From Gammaproteobacteria bacterium (GTDB lineage: Bacteria > Pseudomonadota > Gammaproteobacteria > GCA-001735895), in NCBI GenBank assembly GCA_022340305.1, contig JAJDOF010000143.1:1-50097 (forward strand): a stretch of 50,097 nt of DNA. Direction: 5' to 3'. The stretch's first letter is position 1. Each line of letters starts with the position of its first letter. Shown one piece after another: positions 1 to 8,374 of the stretch. Position numbers and translations under genes: made by a program. The notes under the pieces are model-generated. The model searched no databases, was not told where the DNA came from, and saw only the letters and a list, made by a program, of their open reading frames with translations.

Positions 1-507
1 ATGCCCATTGAGGTCCATGCCTACGCCATACACGTAACAGTCACCGCACTCCAGCCCGACAAACTCGGGCGCGACATCAGCCACCTTGCGCTGGTGGGAT
101 TTGCGTATCAGGAATACGCTGCTGCACTTGCGCGCACCGTGTTTGTTGCAGTAGGACTTGACCTCTTCGAGCGTATAACCCTGATCGAAGATATCGTCGA
201 CTATGATGACGTTGCGATCGCGTATTTCATTCTGCGGATAAGCCTTCCACAGCACATCCTTGCCGAGAGTCGCGAGACGATAACGGGTGGCGTGAACGTA
301 ATCCAGTGTCAACGGGAAATTCCAGTGGCGTAACAATTGCCCGGTCAGGTACAGCCCGCCGTTCATAACGCACAACACCAGCGGAAAATCGTCGGCACAC
401 TCGGCCTCAACCTTGCGCGCAAGCTCGTCGATGGCCAGGTCTACCGACGCCTGGTCGAACAATAAGGCGGCATTCTGGTGGACTTGCTGGGCTCTGTCTG
501 CATTCAT
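1..507 (-). CDS. hpt: Hypoxanthine-guanine phosphoribosyltransferase (3' end beyond window)
   Basis: Purine salvage enzyme of the cytoplasm that joins hypoxanthine or guanine to PRPP to give IMP or GMP. Reading the minus strand from ATG at 507 gives 169 residues that are open to the window edge; the family is usually about 180 residues, so only a few C-terminal residues are missing. The PRPP-binding loop VIIVDDIFDQG lies at about residues 93-103, and the C-terminal segment with the GLECGD and YGVGMD motifs matches the HPRT core. The start codon lies 1 bp after the stop of the MscS-like gene, so it is probably the last gene of the ispF-nagZ-mscS-hpt transcription unit. No strong Shine-Dalgarno is seen, which suggests translational coupling. 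An hpt next to nagZ is a familiar gammaproteobacterial arrangement. Confidence 0.88.
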   Translation of the reverse strand, partial: MNADRAQQVHQNAALLFDQASVDLAIDELARKVEAECADDFPLVLCVMNGGLYLTGQLLRHWNFPLTLDYVHATRYRLATLGKDVLWKAYPQNEIRDRNVIIVDDIFDQGYTLEEVKSYCNKHGARKCSSVFLIRKSHQRKVADVAPEFVGLECGDCYVYGVGMDLNGH

Positions 508-508
508 A

Positions 509-1591
509 TCAGGAATTATCTATCACGACGGGATCCGCCAGGTGTATCGTCGATGTCGGAAATGCGATTTCGGCATGGTTTGCTTTAATGATTTCGGCAA
601 TTTGCAGCATCACATCCTGTTTCACCTGGTGGAATTCTACCCATCGCGTGGTACGGGTAAAGCAATAGATGAAAAAATCCAGGGACGAGGCGCCGAACTT
701 GTTGAAATTGACCATCATGGTCTTGTCAGCATCGATAGCCTCATGCTGTTGCAGCATCGCCTTTACTTCGCTGACCACCCTGTCCATATTGGTCAGGTCG
801 GAATAGCGCAAACCGATGGTTTCATTGATACGGCGATTTTGCATGCGCGATGGGTTTTCGACAATCACCGTGGTGAACACCGAGTTTGGCACGTACATCG
901 GCTGTGACTGAAAGTTACGGATCACGGTCACACGCCAACCGATGGTTTCGACGGTGCCTTCGATTTCCCGATCCGGTGAACGAATCCAGTCACCGACCGC
1001 AAACGGCCGGTCGAGGTAGACCACCATCCCGCCGAAGAAATTGGCCAGCAGGTCCTTGGCGGCAAAGCCGACCGCAATGCCACCCACGCCACCCATCGCC
1101 AGCACCCCGGAAATGCTGTAACCCAGGGTTTGCAGAATGACCAGTGCCGCGGTAATAAACACCACCAGGCGCAACAATTTGCCCAGCGCCTGTGCCGTCG
1201 TCTTATCCATTTGCGCGGCGGTTTCGATGTAGGCCTCCTCAGTGCCGCGAATAATACCGAGCACAAACCAGGTGATGCAAACCAGCACGCCGATATCGCG
1301 CACCGAATCCGCGTAGGTGAAAATGGCACTCCCGGATTGCGCCAGAATCAGATCGGAGGCGATCGCCAGCCCCTGCAGCCAGATGATCCAGCCGAGCGGG
1401 CGCGACAGTGCGGTAAAAGCAATATCATCCAGACGGTTTTTCGTCAGGCTGACCTTTTTGCCCAGCTTCTGCAGCGCGAATCTGGCGACGAAGCTGATCA
1501 GCGCGGTCACCAGCACCACCAAGAACACCTGCACTATCCAGGCATGCTCCGGCGTCAATCCCGGAATCCACTTATCCAGTCCGAACATCAT
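509..1591 (-). CDS. MscS-family mechanosensitive ion channel
   Basis: Inner-membrane channel expected to open under membrane tension and release solutes during hypo-osmotic shock. The 360-residue protein has about five hydrophobic segments (roughly 19-38, 67-87, 98-116, 138-157 and 161-190). The last is the Gly/Ala-rich pore helix with GGVGGIAVGFAAKDLLANFF, the MscS signature, followed by the beta domain (FAVGDWI, about 197-203, and a YVPNSVF stretch) and a soluble C-terminal domain. Its length and extra N-terminal helices fit the larger MscS-like proteins such as YnaI/YbdG rather than E. coli MscS itself. The start overlaps the nagZ stop by 4 bp (ATGA), indicating translational coupling. Two consecutive ATGs leave the exact first residue open. 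Confidence 0.9.
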   Translation of the reverse strand: MMFGLDKWIPGLTPEHAWIVQVFLVVLVTALISFVARFALQKLGKKVSLTKNRLDDIAFTALSRPLGWIIWLQGLAIASDLILAQSGSAIFTYADSVRDIGVLVCITWFVLGIIRGTEEAYIETAAQMDKTTAQALGKLLRLVVFITAALVILQTLGYSISGVLAMGGVGGIAVGFAAKDLLANFFGGMVVYLDRPFAVGDWIRSPDREIEGTVETIGWRVTVIRNFQSQPMYVPNSVFTTVIVENPSRMQNRRINETIGLRYSDLTNMDRVVSEVKAMLQQHEAIDADKTMMVNFNKFGASSLDFFIYCFTRTTRWVEFHQVKQDVMLQIAEIIKANHAEIAFPTSTIHLADPVVIDNS

Positions 1592-2640
1592 TCAAACAAA
1601 TCCCCACTTTCTGCGAGGCCCAGACGCCTATTGAAGCGATCCAGCTTTTCACAAGCCCTGTTCCAGTCACTGCCATCAAATAATCGCGCCTGCGAATCCT
1701 GGCCGTGTAGTCGAATCATACGCAACTGGGTGGCAGGATTGGCATAATCGCGCAGGCTATCCAGCACCTCGTCAGCACCATCAGGACTGTTACACACCAG
1801 CAGGATATCGCAGCCTGCAGCCAGTGCCAGTCGGGCGCGCTCAGCATAGCCACCAACCGACTCGGCCCCACTCATGCTTAAATCGTCGCTGAACACGACA
1901 CCATCGAATTCGAGCTGTTGACGCAATACCGTCTCGATCCAGTAGCGTGAATAGCCTGCGGCCAGCGCATCGACCTGCTCGTAGATCACGTGTGCCATCA
2001 TGATACCGGCCAAATGAGTGTGAATCACGCGCCGAAACGGCACCAGATCAAGCGCTTCTATTTGGTCGAAACGACGGCGATCAAACGGCATAACATGATG
2101 CGAATCGCCCTCCACCGAACCGTGGCCCGGAAAATGCTTGCCGACGGCTTCCATGCCCGCGCTGCGCATGCCCCGCACCCAGGCGTTGGCCAGATGCGCA
2201 ATGGCTTCGGGATTACGATGAAAGGCACGATCACCGATGACGCTACTAACCGGGTCGGCGATGTCGAGTACCGGAGCAAAGCTCAAATCGACCCCGTAAT
2301 GGAGCAACTCGGCGGCCATGATCCAGGCGAAAGTCTCGGCAAGCTGCAGCGCCTGTGGCGGATCATCGTCATACATATCACCCAGATGCCCCATCGCCGG
2401 AATCGCCTGAAAGCCTTCGCGAAAGCGTTGCACCCTGCCGCCTTCGTGATCGACCGCGATCACCAGCCGCGGGTCGCGTAACTCGAGAATCTGCCGGCAC
2501 AGCTGCGCCAGTTGCCGCGGGTCGCGATAATTGCGACTGAACAAAACGACGCCTCCTGTCTGTGGGTGGCACAGGCGCCGACGGTCATCCTCATCAAGCT
2601 CGTATCCTTTGACATCCAGCATCACGGGTCCAAGCGTCAT
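1588..2640 (-). CDS. nagZ: Beta-N-acetylhexosaminidase NagZ (peptidoglycan recycling)
   Basis: Cytoplasmic glycoside hydrolase family 3 enzyme that removes GlcNAc from anhydromuropeptides during cell-wall recycling. The 350-residue protein shows DHEGGR (64-69), KHFPGHG (168-174) with the catalytic Asp-Ser-His (179-181), and SDDLSM (251-256) carrying the nucleophilic Asp. Together these are the NagZ signature. The reading frame stays open upstream to 2991, but that extension is the antisense-free shadow of ispF and has unrelated composition; the ATG at 2640 begins MTLGPVMLD, as NagZ proteins do. The start is 1 bp after the ispF stop. In many gammaproteobacteria NagZ products influence AmpR-type beta-lactamase control, but no such gene is seen here. 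Confidence 0.95.
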   Translation of the reverse strand: MTLGPVMLDVKGYELDEDDRRRLCHPQTGGVVLFSRNYRDPRQLAQLCRQILELRDPRLVIAVDHEGGRVQRFREGFQAIPAMGHLGDMYDDDPPQALQLAETFAWIMAAELLHYGVDLSFAPVLDIADPVSSVIGDRAFHRNPEAIAHLANAWVRGMRSAGMEAVGKHFPGHGSVEGDSHHVMPFDRRRFDQIEALDLVPFRRVIHTHLAGIMMAHVIYEQVDALAAGYSRYWIETVLRQQLEFDGVVFSDDLSMSGAESVGGYAERARLALAAGCDILLVCNSPDGADEVLDSLRDYANPATQLRMIRLHGQDSQARLFDGSDWNRACEKLDRFNRRLGLAESGDLFE

Positions 2641-2641
2641 G

Positions 2642-3124
2642 TTAACTTCGCTCCAGTAAAACGACTGCAGCCACGGCGATCCCCTGTTCGCGACCGACGA
2701 AACCCAGCCCTTCGGTAGTCGTTGCCTTGATATTGATTTGCTCGGCCTGGCACTTGAGATCCTGCGCCAGGAGCTGGCACATGGCGCTAACGTGCGGCGC
2801 CATTTTCGGCGCCTCGGCAATGATGGTAAGGTCCGCGTTGCCGAGGCGGTATCCGGCCAGGCCAACCTGCCGTTGTACCGCGCGCAAAAATTCACGGCTG
2901 TCACGGTCAGCGTTTTGCGGATCACTGTCGGGATAGAGCTGTCCAATATCGCCTTGACCGATGGCGCCCAACAGCGCATCGCACAGTGCATGAATCAGAA
3001 CATCTCCATCCGAGTGCGCAAGCAGGGCTTTGTCAGCGGCGATACGCACACCACCCAGCACAAACCCATCACCCGCGGTGAAGGCATGCACATCGAAGCC
3101 ATGTCCAATTCTTACTGCATTCAT
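2642..3124 (-). CDS. ispF: 2-C-methyl-D-erythritol 2,4-cyclodiphosphate synthase
   Basis: Fifth step of the MEP isoprenoid pathway, cyclising CDP-methylerythritol 2-phosphate to MEcPP with release of CMP, in the cytoplasm as a homotrimer. The 160 residues match the family length. Metal ligands are visible in GHGFDVH (7-13, Asp11 and His13) and HSDGDVLIHAL (37-47, His45). The cytidine-binding end ATTTEGLGFVGR is intact. The usual FPDTD loop reads YPDSD here, a mild variation. IspD, often fused or adjacent, is not in the window. The gene sits 38 bp downstream of the heme A synthase and 1 bp upstream of nagZ, so it is probably part of one operon. Confidence 0.96.
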   Translation of the reverse strand: MNAVRIGHGFDVHAFTAGDGFVLGGVRIAADKALLAHSDGDVLIHALCDALLGAIGQGDIGQLYPDSDPQNADRDSREFLRAVQRQVGLAGYRLGNADLTIIAEAPKMAPHVSAMCQLLAQDLKCQAEQINIKATTTEGLGFVGREQGIAVAAVVLLERS

Positions 3125-3162
3125 GATAAAGACCGACCAATCTCAGGCACCCGGCACACCGC

Positions 3163-4197
3163 CTACACTCGGCTGAGAGCGTGTATATTAAAAAGCAAAG
3201 CGCTAAATAACAACAGGGCTCCTGCCTGGTGCAGGGCACCGAGTACTACCGGAACCTGCATTAACAGTGTCGCGATTCCGAGCACCAGCTGAATGATGAC
3301 CATCATGCCGATCAGCTTGAAACTGCGTTGCAGCCTCGCGTCGTCAAAAAAGGAACGTCCCCGTATATACCAGACGAGTAGGAATATCCCGGTCGTAATA
3401 GCCAGCCATCGATGATTGAATTGCACAGAAACCATATTTTCAAGCGGATTCAGAAACCACGGCGACAGCGCTCCAATGCCTTCGGGGATCAGCTTACCGC
3501 CCATCAATGGAAAGGTATTGAATATAAGGCCCGCATTGAGGCCCGCGACAAAACCGCCCGAAACGATGGTGAGCAAAACCAGACTGGCCAGTCCCAGGGA
3601 GGCTTTACGCCAGCCCGGCACCTTTGAGTCGGCAACACGGCAATATGAATCACCAACCACCAGGTTGAGGATAGTCCACAGGATAAATCCATAAATCAAA
3701 ATGGCCGTCAGCAAATGCGCCGTGAGTCGGTATTGACTGACCTGGGGGTTGCTCACGAGACCACTCTGAACCATGTACCAACCCAGCATTCCCTGCAGGC
3801 CGCCCAGCAAGAACATTATCACGAGGCGCGGCGCCAGGCCGGGTTTGATCATCTTGCGCAGCCAGAAATAGCAAAATGGGAGCAGAAAGACCAGGCCGAT
3901 GAGTCGGCCCAGCATACGATGCGAATACTCAAACCAGTAGATTGACTTGAAGCTGTCGAGCGTCATCCCACGGTTCAGTATCTGATATTCGGGGAACTGC
4001 CGGTAAAGCTCAAATTCAGCCATCCATTGATCACTATTAAGGGGGGGCAAGACGCCAGTCGGGTGCCAGGTCACCATCGACAGCCCGGAATCAGTGAGCC
4101 GCGTCACCGCGCCCAGGATCATCATGGCAAAAACCAGCAGCAGGCACAGAAGCAACCAGCGCACTATCGCGCGATCGTTATCACTCATTTGTTGCAT
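3163..4197 (-). CDS. ctaA: Heme A synthase (COX15/CtaA type)
   Basis: Inner-membrane enzyme that oxidises heme O to heme A for aa3-type terminal oxidases. The 344-residue protein has about eight hydrophobic segments in two pseudo-symmetric halves, with the four conserved heme-ligand histidines at 93 (EYSHRMLGR), 161 (LTAHLLTA), 262 (FNHRWLA) and 323 (LGALHQAGA). The length and the N-terminal GAVTRLTDSGLSMVTW motif indicate the longer COX15 type rather than the short Bacillus CtaA type. The neighbours are not oxidase genes: it lies between a degenerate M48-like gene (42 bp upstream) and ispF. Its presence implies an aa3 cytochrome oxidase elsewhere in the genome. Confidence 0.93.
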   Translation of the reverse strand: MQQMSDNDRAIVRWLLLCLLLVFAMMILGAVTRLTDSGLSMVTWHPTGVLPPLNSDQWMAEFELYRQFPEYQILNRGMTLDSFKSIYWFEYSHRMLGRLIGLVFLLPFCYFWLRKMIKPGLAPRLVIMFLLGGLQGMLGWYMVQSGLVSNPQVSQYRLTAHLLTAILIYGFILWTILNLVVGDSYCRVADSKVPGWRKASLGLASLVLLTIVSGGFVAGLNAGLIFNTFPLMGGKLIPEGIGALSPWFLNPLENMVSVQFNHRWLAITTGIFLLVWYIRGRSFFDDARLQRSFKLIGMMVIIQLVLGIATLLMQVPVVLGALHQAGALLLFSALLFNIHALSRV

Positions 4198-4239
4198 GCC
4201 CTGTCTGCTACTCCAGTAAACCTTACTTTAAATCAGTCG

Positions 4240-4776
4240 TCAGCGCTTTGCTGCGACACGACGAAACTGCTCCGCATTGTCCACCCCTGGGACGCAGGAA
4301 TCCAGTCTACCGTGCATTTTCCTGGCCAGCGTCTCCCGGTAATCGGCAGCAGGCAGGTGAGTATTCATCAATACCATGAGGCCCTCAAAATCCGGGTTAA
4401 TGCTGTCGATCGTTGTCAACACGCCGAGGAAAGCACAGGGATCGTAGCCGGCACGGGCAGTCAGCACCACGGCGAGTAAGCCAGCTTCAAATTCGCGCTC
4501 ACCATCGAGACCGGTGGTATACAACTGCAGCCCGGAATTGATCAGCATGCGCATCCTGTCGCGATCCTGCTCATCGTCTAACACTGCAACCGTCAGATCG
4601 CCCCACATCCCCAGTTTCATGTTTTTCTGCAGGGCTTTCAGCTGTTGCTTACGCAGCACGTGAGCAATTTCATCTGCCAGCACGCTGGCCTGGCGCACGA
4701 CAATCCCCTGCTGGTCTGCATGCGCCGCCGTCCCCGGCGATAAGAACGACAAGAGTATCCATAGAAGCAGGTGCAT
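4240..4776 (-). CDS. Exported M48-like protein lacking the first zinc His (probable pseudopeptidase)
   Basis: A 178-residue protein with a clear signal peptide (MHLLLWILLSFLSPGTAAHA, cleavage near residue 20) followed at once by ADEIAHVLRK (34-43). This resembles the M48 metallopeptidase helix HEIAHVLxRH, but the first zinc-binding His is Asp35. Downstream, EREFEAGLLAVVLTARAGYD (93-112) matches the M48 third-ligand region, and NTHLPAADYR (138-147) matches the usual THPPxxERI segment. The N-terminal half of a normal M48 domain, about 80 residues, is missing. I infer a periplasmic M48 relative that has lost zinc binding, or a decayed gene still open in frame. It is the first gene of the leftward run and its role is unknown. 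Confidence 0.6.
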   Translation of the reverse strand: MHLLLWILLSFLSPGTAAHADQQGIVVRQASVLADEIAHVLRKQQLKALQKNMKLGMWGDLTVAVLDDEQDRDRMRMLINSGLQLYTTGLDGEREFEAGLLAVVLTARAGYDPCAFLGVLTTIDSINPDFEGLMVLMNTHLPAADYRETLARKMHGRLDSCVPGVDNAEQFRRVAAKR

Positions 4777-4954
4777 AGCGGAACATTATAACAACAGCAG
4801 CAATGAAACAGAGCAGGCTTTTCAGCCGAACGCCAGGTCGGCCGGGCCAGAGCTATGAGCCCTGTGCCTGGAATGAAGTGAAGCCTGGATATCGCACCCG
4901 ACGCAGCGGGCAGAATGCGCCAGCACTGGTTGCCTGTATACGTTTTTCGAGCAG

Positions 4955-4980
4955 AAAAAAAAGGCGCCTTACGGCGCCTT
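4955..4980 (-). terminator. Rho-independent terminator
   Basis: On the minus strand an 8-bp perfect stem AAGGCGCC / GGCGCCTT with a GTAA loop is followed by a run of T residues (a run of A on the plus strand, 4955-4960). It would end leftward transcripts from hugZ and the remnant behind it, insulating the M48-like/ctaA/ispF run from read-through. Confidence 0.8.
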
Positions 4981-5169
4981 CCTCGTCCTCACTGCCTTAT
5001 TTTTATAATTGGCAGCTATCTCCTCCAGTTTCTTTGTCGCCTTGATTTGGCACCGATTGCTGCGTGAAAGCCTAATGGGCCACTGCTGCAAATTGACAGT
5101 AGTAAACCACATGAATCCCGAAGTTGGCAATAAATTTTTTACTGCAGTCCGCATTCGCAGCGCAATAGT

Positions 5170-5470
5170 TCACCCCCTGGAGCGACCATCGACGGACTCC
5201 GCACCGCCTGCCCCGGGCCAGTCTTGAAGACGCCGACATCGCTGCAACAGTAATTCCGTCTGCAATCTGCTGACCAACAACGCGCCCAGCGCAGCCAAAA
5301 CCTCGCCGGGATAATTGCCGTCCTCACCCGAGTGTTGGCAGCATCAAGCGCATTTCGAATATCGACCGGATCGCAAAGCAGAGTGGCGGCACAATAAAAG
5401 GCCTGCAGCCGCTCGCTGTGGAGACAGGCGAACTTGCGCTGGTGGAAAAGGTTGTTCTTGTTGGAACCTA
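5170..5470 (-). pseudogene. Possible frameshifted gene remnant, no family recognised
   Basis: Directly downstream of the hugZ-like gene, two protein-like minus-strand stretches lie in different frames. Upstream (about 5335-5470) reads ...HSERLQAFYCAATLL... and DPVDIRNALDAANTRV. Downstream (5170 to about 5330) reads SGEDGNYPGEVLAALGALL and VSRLQTELLLQRCRRLQDW, ending at TGA 5170-5172. Both have normal amino acid composition, and joining them needs a single indel near 5330. No good start codon is seen in the upstream frame. It could be a decayed gene, an assembly or sequencing indel in a real small gene, or chance. I do not recognise a family. Confidence 0.33.
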
Positions 5471-5472
5471 AT

Positions 5473-5967
5473 TTATTGACCGGCACCAATATGCCGCAAT
5501 TGTTGCAGCTGCTCACCCGCCAGCTCATAGGCCTGACCGAACCCGCGCACAAAACGACCACTGTGCAACTGCAGACGAAACAGGTGGAAATCAGCCAGGG
5601 GTTCGATCATCGTCATGACTTTACCAAAACGCCGGTGAAACTCGGCTAAAACCTGCGAAAATGAGAAATCGTCGCGCTCCAGGAGATCAGCAGTGCCCTG
5701 CAGCGTTATACGCTGGCGCGTGAAGGCATTGGCTGCCTGGTCTTCGGCGGCGATCAACATGAGGCTGATCGAAGTGCAACGGCGCAGATTGCGGGTGTGG
5801 CCGGCAAGGTCACTAAGGAATAGATAGTAATGATCATCGACCCAGACCAACGGCGCGTAACTCACGCAGGGGAGTTGATCGTCGCCAAGCGTTGCCAGCG
5901 AAGCACCGTTGCTGCTTTCGCGTAATGCCACAAAATCGCGGCGCGCTTCGTCTAATTCAACCGTCAT
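5473..5967 (-). CDS. HugZ-like pyridoxamine-5'-phosphate-oxidase-fold protein
   Basis: A 164-residue protein of the FMN-binding split-barrel superfamily, nearest to the HugZ/HutZ 'heme utilisation' type. The N-terminal half has the barrel strands ASLATLGDDQLPCVSYAPLV and YLFLSDLAGHTRNLRR. A central SLMLIAAEDQAANAFTRQR segment matches the ANPLARxRLTL-type phosphate loop, and the C-terminal FRLQLHSGRFVRGFGQAY matches the conserved GRFVxGFGxA end. Family members bind heme or FMN and some degrade heme, and the window is rich in cytochrome biogenesis genes. However, no heme uptake receptor is adjacent, so the substrate is inferred only from the family. It is divergent from dapC. Confidence 0.72.
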   Translation of the reverse strand: MTVELDEARRDFVALRESSNGASLATLGDDQLPCVSYAPLVWVDDHYYLFLSDLAGHTRNLRRCTSISLMLIAAEDQAANAFTRQRITLQGTADLLERDDFSFSQVLAEFHRRFGKVMTMIEPLADFHLFRLQLHSGRFVRGFGQAYELAGEQLQQLRHIGAGQ

Positions 5968-6333
5968 ATCAGCAACCCCGACCCACTATTCAACACCAGG
6001 ATATTCTGACACGCAATGAGCCGTGGTGCACCAGGCGCTCTCTACAAGCCCGCCTGGCGGATTCTGTCTACCCTGACAGACAGGCAAAAACCCCGTAGAA
6101 ACCAGGGAGGCAGCACATAAACATGTAAACGGGGATATCGCCCTGTTATATTGCCAACTGCGTAGCGACGCGGTAACCAGGCCTCACAATGAAAGCAAAT
6201 CTCCGTGCCGGTCACCATGTCACGGCTACCGGTTGCAGTGGTTTCCAAGCTCGACAAGATTCCTCAGCAAATTGCTGATTCAAAACAGCGACAGTGTCGT
6301 TATACTAGCCCTAACTGCTCGCACCCGATACGC
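5968..6333. other. Divergent intergenic region hugZ-like / dapC
   Basis: Holds the upstream regions of both genes. The dapC side carries two perfect short palindromes and a -10-like TATACT (listed separately). The hugZ side shows no clear promoter boxes. The plus-strand reading frame that extends dapC upstream to 6205 crosses these sites and is not credible coding sequence. Confidence 0.5.
6264..6306 (+). promoter_or_regulatory. Putative dapC promoter with two palindromic operator-like sites
   Basis: A 15-bp palindrome TCAGCAAATTGCTGA (6264-6278, arms of 7 around one A) and an 11-bp palindrome CGACAGTGTCG (6289-6299) lie just upstream of a -10-like TATACT (6301-6306), about 28 bp before the dapC ATG. 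The second palindrome fills the spacer of the putative promoter, where a repressor could block polymerase. A -35 candidate TTCAAA is weak, so the promoter call rests mainly on the -10 box and position. Confidence 0.4.
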
Positions 6334-7533
6334 ATGAATAAAGACTTATCACTGCTGCAACGCTATCCGTTTGAACGGCTCACCGATCTCAAGCAGGGAT
6401 TGCAGCCTCCCTCTGCACTGGACCACATTGCTCTGTCGATCGGTGAGCCGAGGCATCCAGCGCCGCGCTTCGTGGTGGAAAACCTGATTGCCCATTTACA
6501 CCAACTGTCAAACTATCCCAGCACACGCGGTAGCGAGGCCCTGCGCGAAGCCATTTCAAACTGGCTGTCGCAGCGCTTTGACATCCCTGCCGAAAACCTC
6601 GATCCGGGCTGCCATGTGCTGCCGGTAAGTGGAACGCGTGAAGCCCTGTTTGCGATCGCCCAATGCCTGATCGATCGCACAGCGACTAATCCGTTGCTGT
6701 TCATGCCCAACCCTTTCTACCAGATCTATGAGGGGGCAGCCTTGTTGGCCGGGGCAACGCCACGTTATCTCGATTGCCTGCCGGAACAGGGTTTCTTGCC
6801 GGACCTCGAAGCGATAACGGCGAGCGAATGGACGGACTGCCAGATGATATATATCTGTAACCCGGGCAACCCGACCGGTGCGGTAATGCCGCCCGGCTAC
6901 CTGCGACATTTGATCGAACTGGCACATCAGCACGATTTTGTCATCGCCAGCGACGAATGCTATTCAGAAATTTACTTCACCGAGGATAAACCTCCAGCGG
7001 GTTTGCTCGGTGTCGCCACTGAAATGGGTAACGATAATTTCAGCCACTGCCTGGTGTTCAACAGCCTGTCCAAGCGTTCCAGTCTGCCTGGATTGCGCTC
7101 CGGTTTCGTCGCTGGCGATGCCGGGTTGTTGGAGAAGTTTCTGTTGTATCGAACCTATCACGGTTGCGCGCTGCCGCCGGCAACGCAGAGCGCAAGCACC
7201 GTGGCCTGGCAGGACGAGGCTCACGTGATCGAGAATCGTCGCCTGTATGGCGAGAAATTCGAACAGGTTTTGGCGCTGCTTTCTGCTACACTCGCGCCGC
7301 AGAAACCGCAGGCCGGTTTCTTTTTATGGGCGCAAACGCCCATATCCGATACCGAATTTACGCGCCGGCTCTACGCCGAGCAAAATGTGACAGTGCTACC
7401 CGGCCGATACCTGGCGAGGGATTCGGCGATGGGTAATCCGGGGCAGGACCGGGTGCGCATGGCACTGGTCGCCCCGCTCGACGAGTGCATCGATGCCGCC
7501 CGGCGGATCAATATGCTACTAGCAGTGCTTTAG
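6334..7533 (+). CDS. dapC: N-succinyldiaminopimelate aminotransferase DapC
   Basis: PLP-dependent class I/II aminotransferase of the succinylase branch of lysine and diaminopimelate synthesis, converting N-succinyl-2-amino-6-ketopimelate to N-succinyl-LL-DAP with glutamate. The 399 residues show NPGNPTG (176-182), the Asp of SDECYSE (206-212) that contacts the PLP ring nitrogen, and the Schiff-base Lys247 in [16 protein letters not shown]. The frame is open further upstream to 6205, but ATG 6334, starting [13 protein letters not shown], fits the family. It is followed 10 bp later by dapD with a good Shine-Dalgarno, so the succinylase genes are consecutive and co-transcribed. Confidence 0.93.
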   Translation: MNKDLSLLQRYPFERLTDLKQGLQPPSALDHIALSIGEPRHPAPRFVVENLIAHLHQLSNYPSTRGSEALREAISNWLSQRFDIPAENLDPGCHVLPVSGTREALFAIAQCLIDRTATNPLLFMPNPFYQIYEGAALLAGATPRYLDCLPEQGFLPDLEAITASEWTDCQMIYICNPGNPTGAVMPPGYLRHLIELAHQHDFVIASDECYSEIYFTEDKPPAGLLGVATEMGNDNFSHCLVFNSLSKRSSLPGLRSGFVAGDAGLLEKFLLYRTYHGCALPPATQSASTVAWQDEAHVIENRRLYGEKFEQVLALLSATLAPQKPQAGFFLWAQTPISDTEFTRRLYAEQNVTVLPGRYLARDSAMGNPGQDRVRMALVAPLDECIDAARRINMLLAVL

Positions 7534-7543
7534 GAGAAATAAT

Positions 7544-8365
7544 ATGTCTGAACTTCAGCAAATTATCGAACAGGCGTTCGAAAATCGCGCTGAAATCAAT
7601 CCGGCTAATGTCGATGCCAGGGTTCGGGACGCGGTGCAGACCGCCATCGATCTGCTGGATTCGGGTCAGCAGCGGGTTGCTCAACCGGTCGATGGGGGCT
7701 GGCAGGTTAACGAATGGCTGAAGAAGGCCGTGTTGCTGTCATTTCGTATTCGTGAAAACCAGATCATGCCGGGCGGATTTACCCAGTATTTCGACAAGGT
7801 CGACTCCAAGTTCGAAGGCTGTAGCCACGAACAACATGTCGCCAGCGGCGTACGCGTGGTACCTCCGGCGGTGGCGCGCAAGGGTTCTTACGTGGCGCCA
7901 GGCGTGGTAATGATGCCGAGCTTTATCAATATCGGTGCCTACGTCGACAGCGGCACCATGGTCGACACCTGGGCGACGGTTGGATCCTGCGCACAGATCG
8001 GTAAAAACGTGCACCTGTCTGGTGGCGTTGGTATCGGAGGTGTACTCGAACCCTTACAGGCTTCACCCACCATTATCGAGGACAACTGCTTCATCGGCGC
8101 CCGCTCCGAAGTGGTCGAAGGCGTCATCGTCGAGAAAAACTCGGTCATTTCGATGGGTGTATACATCGGCCAAAGTACCAAGATTTTTAATCGCGAAACC
8201 GGTGAGGTCAGTTATGGCCGCATTCCCGCCGGCTCGGTCGTGGTCTCCGGGAACCTGCCTTCCGAAGACGGGCGTTACAGTCTTTACTGTGCCGTTATCG
8301 TCAAGCAGGTTGACGAAAAAACGCGCGGCAAGGTCGGTATCAATGACCTGTTACGCAACATCTAG
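7544..8365 (+). CDS. dapD: Tetrahydrodipicolinate N-succinyltransferase DapD
   Basis: Transfers succinyl from succinyl-CoA to tetrahydrodipicolinate, committing it to the succinylase route to meso-DAP and lysine. The 273-residue length equals the E. coli enzyme. The N-terminal helical domain (about 1-95) is followed by the left-handed parallel beta-helix with hexapeptide repeats (about 100-235: [57 protein letters not shown]). A clear AGGAG lies just before the ATG, overlapping the end of dapC. It precedes yffB and dapE, as in E. coli and relatives. Confidence 0.97.
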   Translation: MSELQQIIEQAFENRAEINPANVDARVRDAVQTAIDLLDSGQQRVAQPVDGGWQVNEWLKKAVLLSFRIRENQIMPGGFTQYFDKVDSKFEGCSHEQHVASGVRVVPPAVARKGSYVAPGVVMMPSFINIGAYVDSGTMVDTWATVGSCAQIGKNVHLSGGVGIGGVLEPLQASPTIIEDNCFIGARSEVVEGVIVEKNSVISMGVYIGQSTKIFNRETGEVSYGRIPAGSVVVSGNLPSEDGRYSLYCAVIVKQVDEKTRGKVGINDLLRNI

Positions 8366-8374
8366 GGCATTCAG

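Larger units (their letters stand above)
4777..5472. other. Sparse intergenic region
   Basis: About 700 bp without a convincing intact gene. It contains a strong minus-strand terminator (4955-4980), a probable frameshifted coding remnant (5170-5470) and a 61-codon minus-strand reading frame (4969-5154) that ends inside the terminator stem and shows no recognisable domain. The 4777-4950 part, upstream of the M48-like gene, should hold the promoter for the leftward housekeeping run, but I cannot point to clear -35/-10 boxes. Confidence 0.5.

Noticed and set aside
2641..2991. N-terminal extension of nagZ
   Set aside because: It lies inside ispF in another frame, has an Arg/Ser-rich random composition, and the ATG at 2640 gives the expected NagZ start.
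5139..5561. 140-codon minus-strand frame taken as one gene
   Set aside because: Its start lies inside the HugZ-like gene and its last third is out of frame with the protein-like sequence; treated as part of the frameshifted remnant instead.
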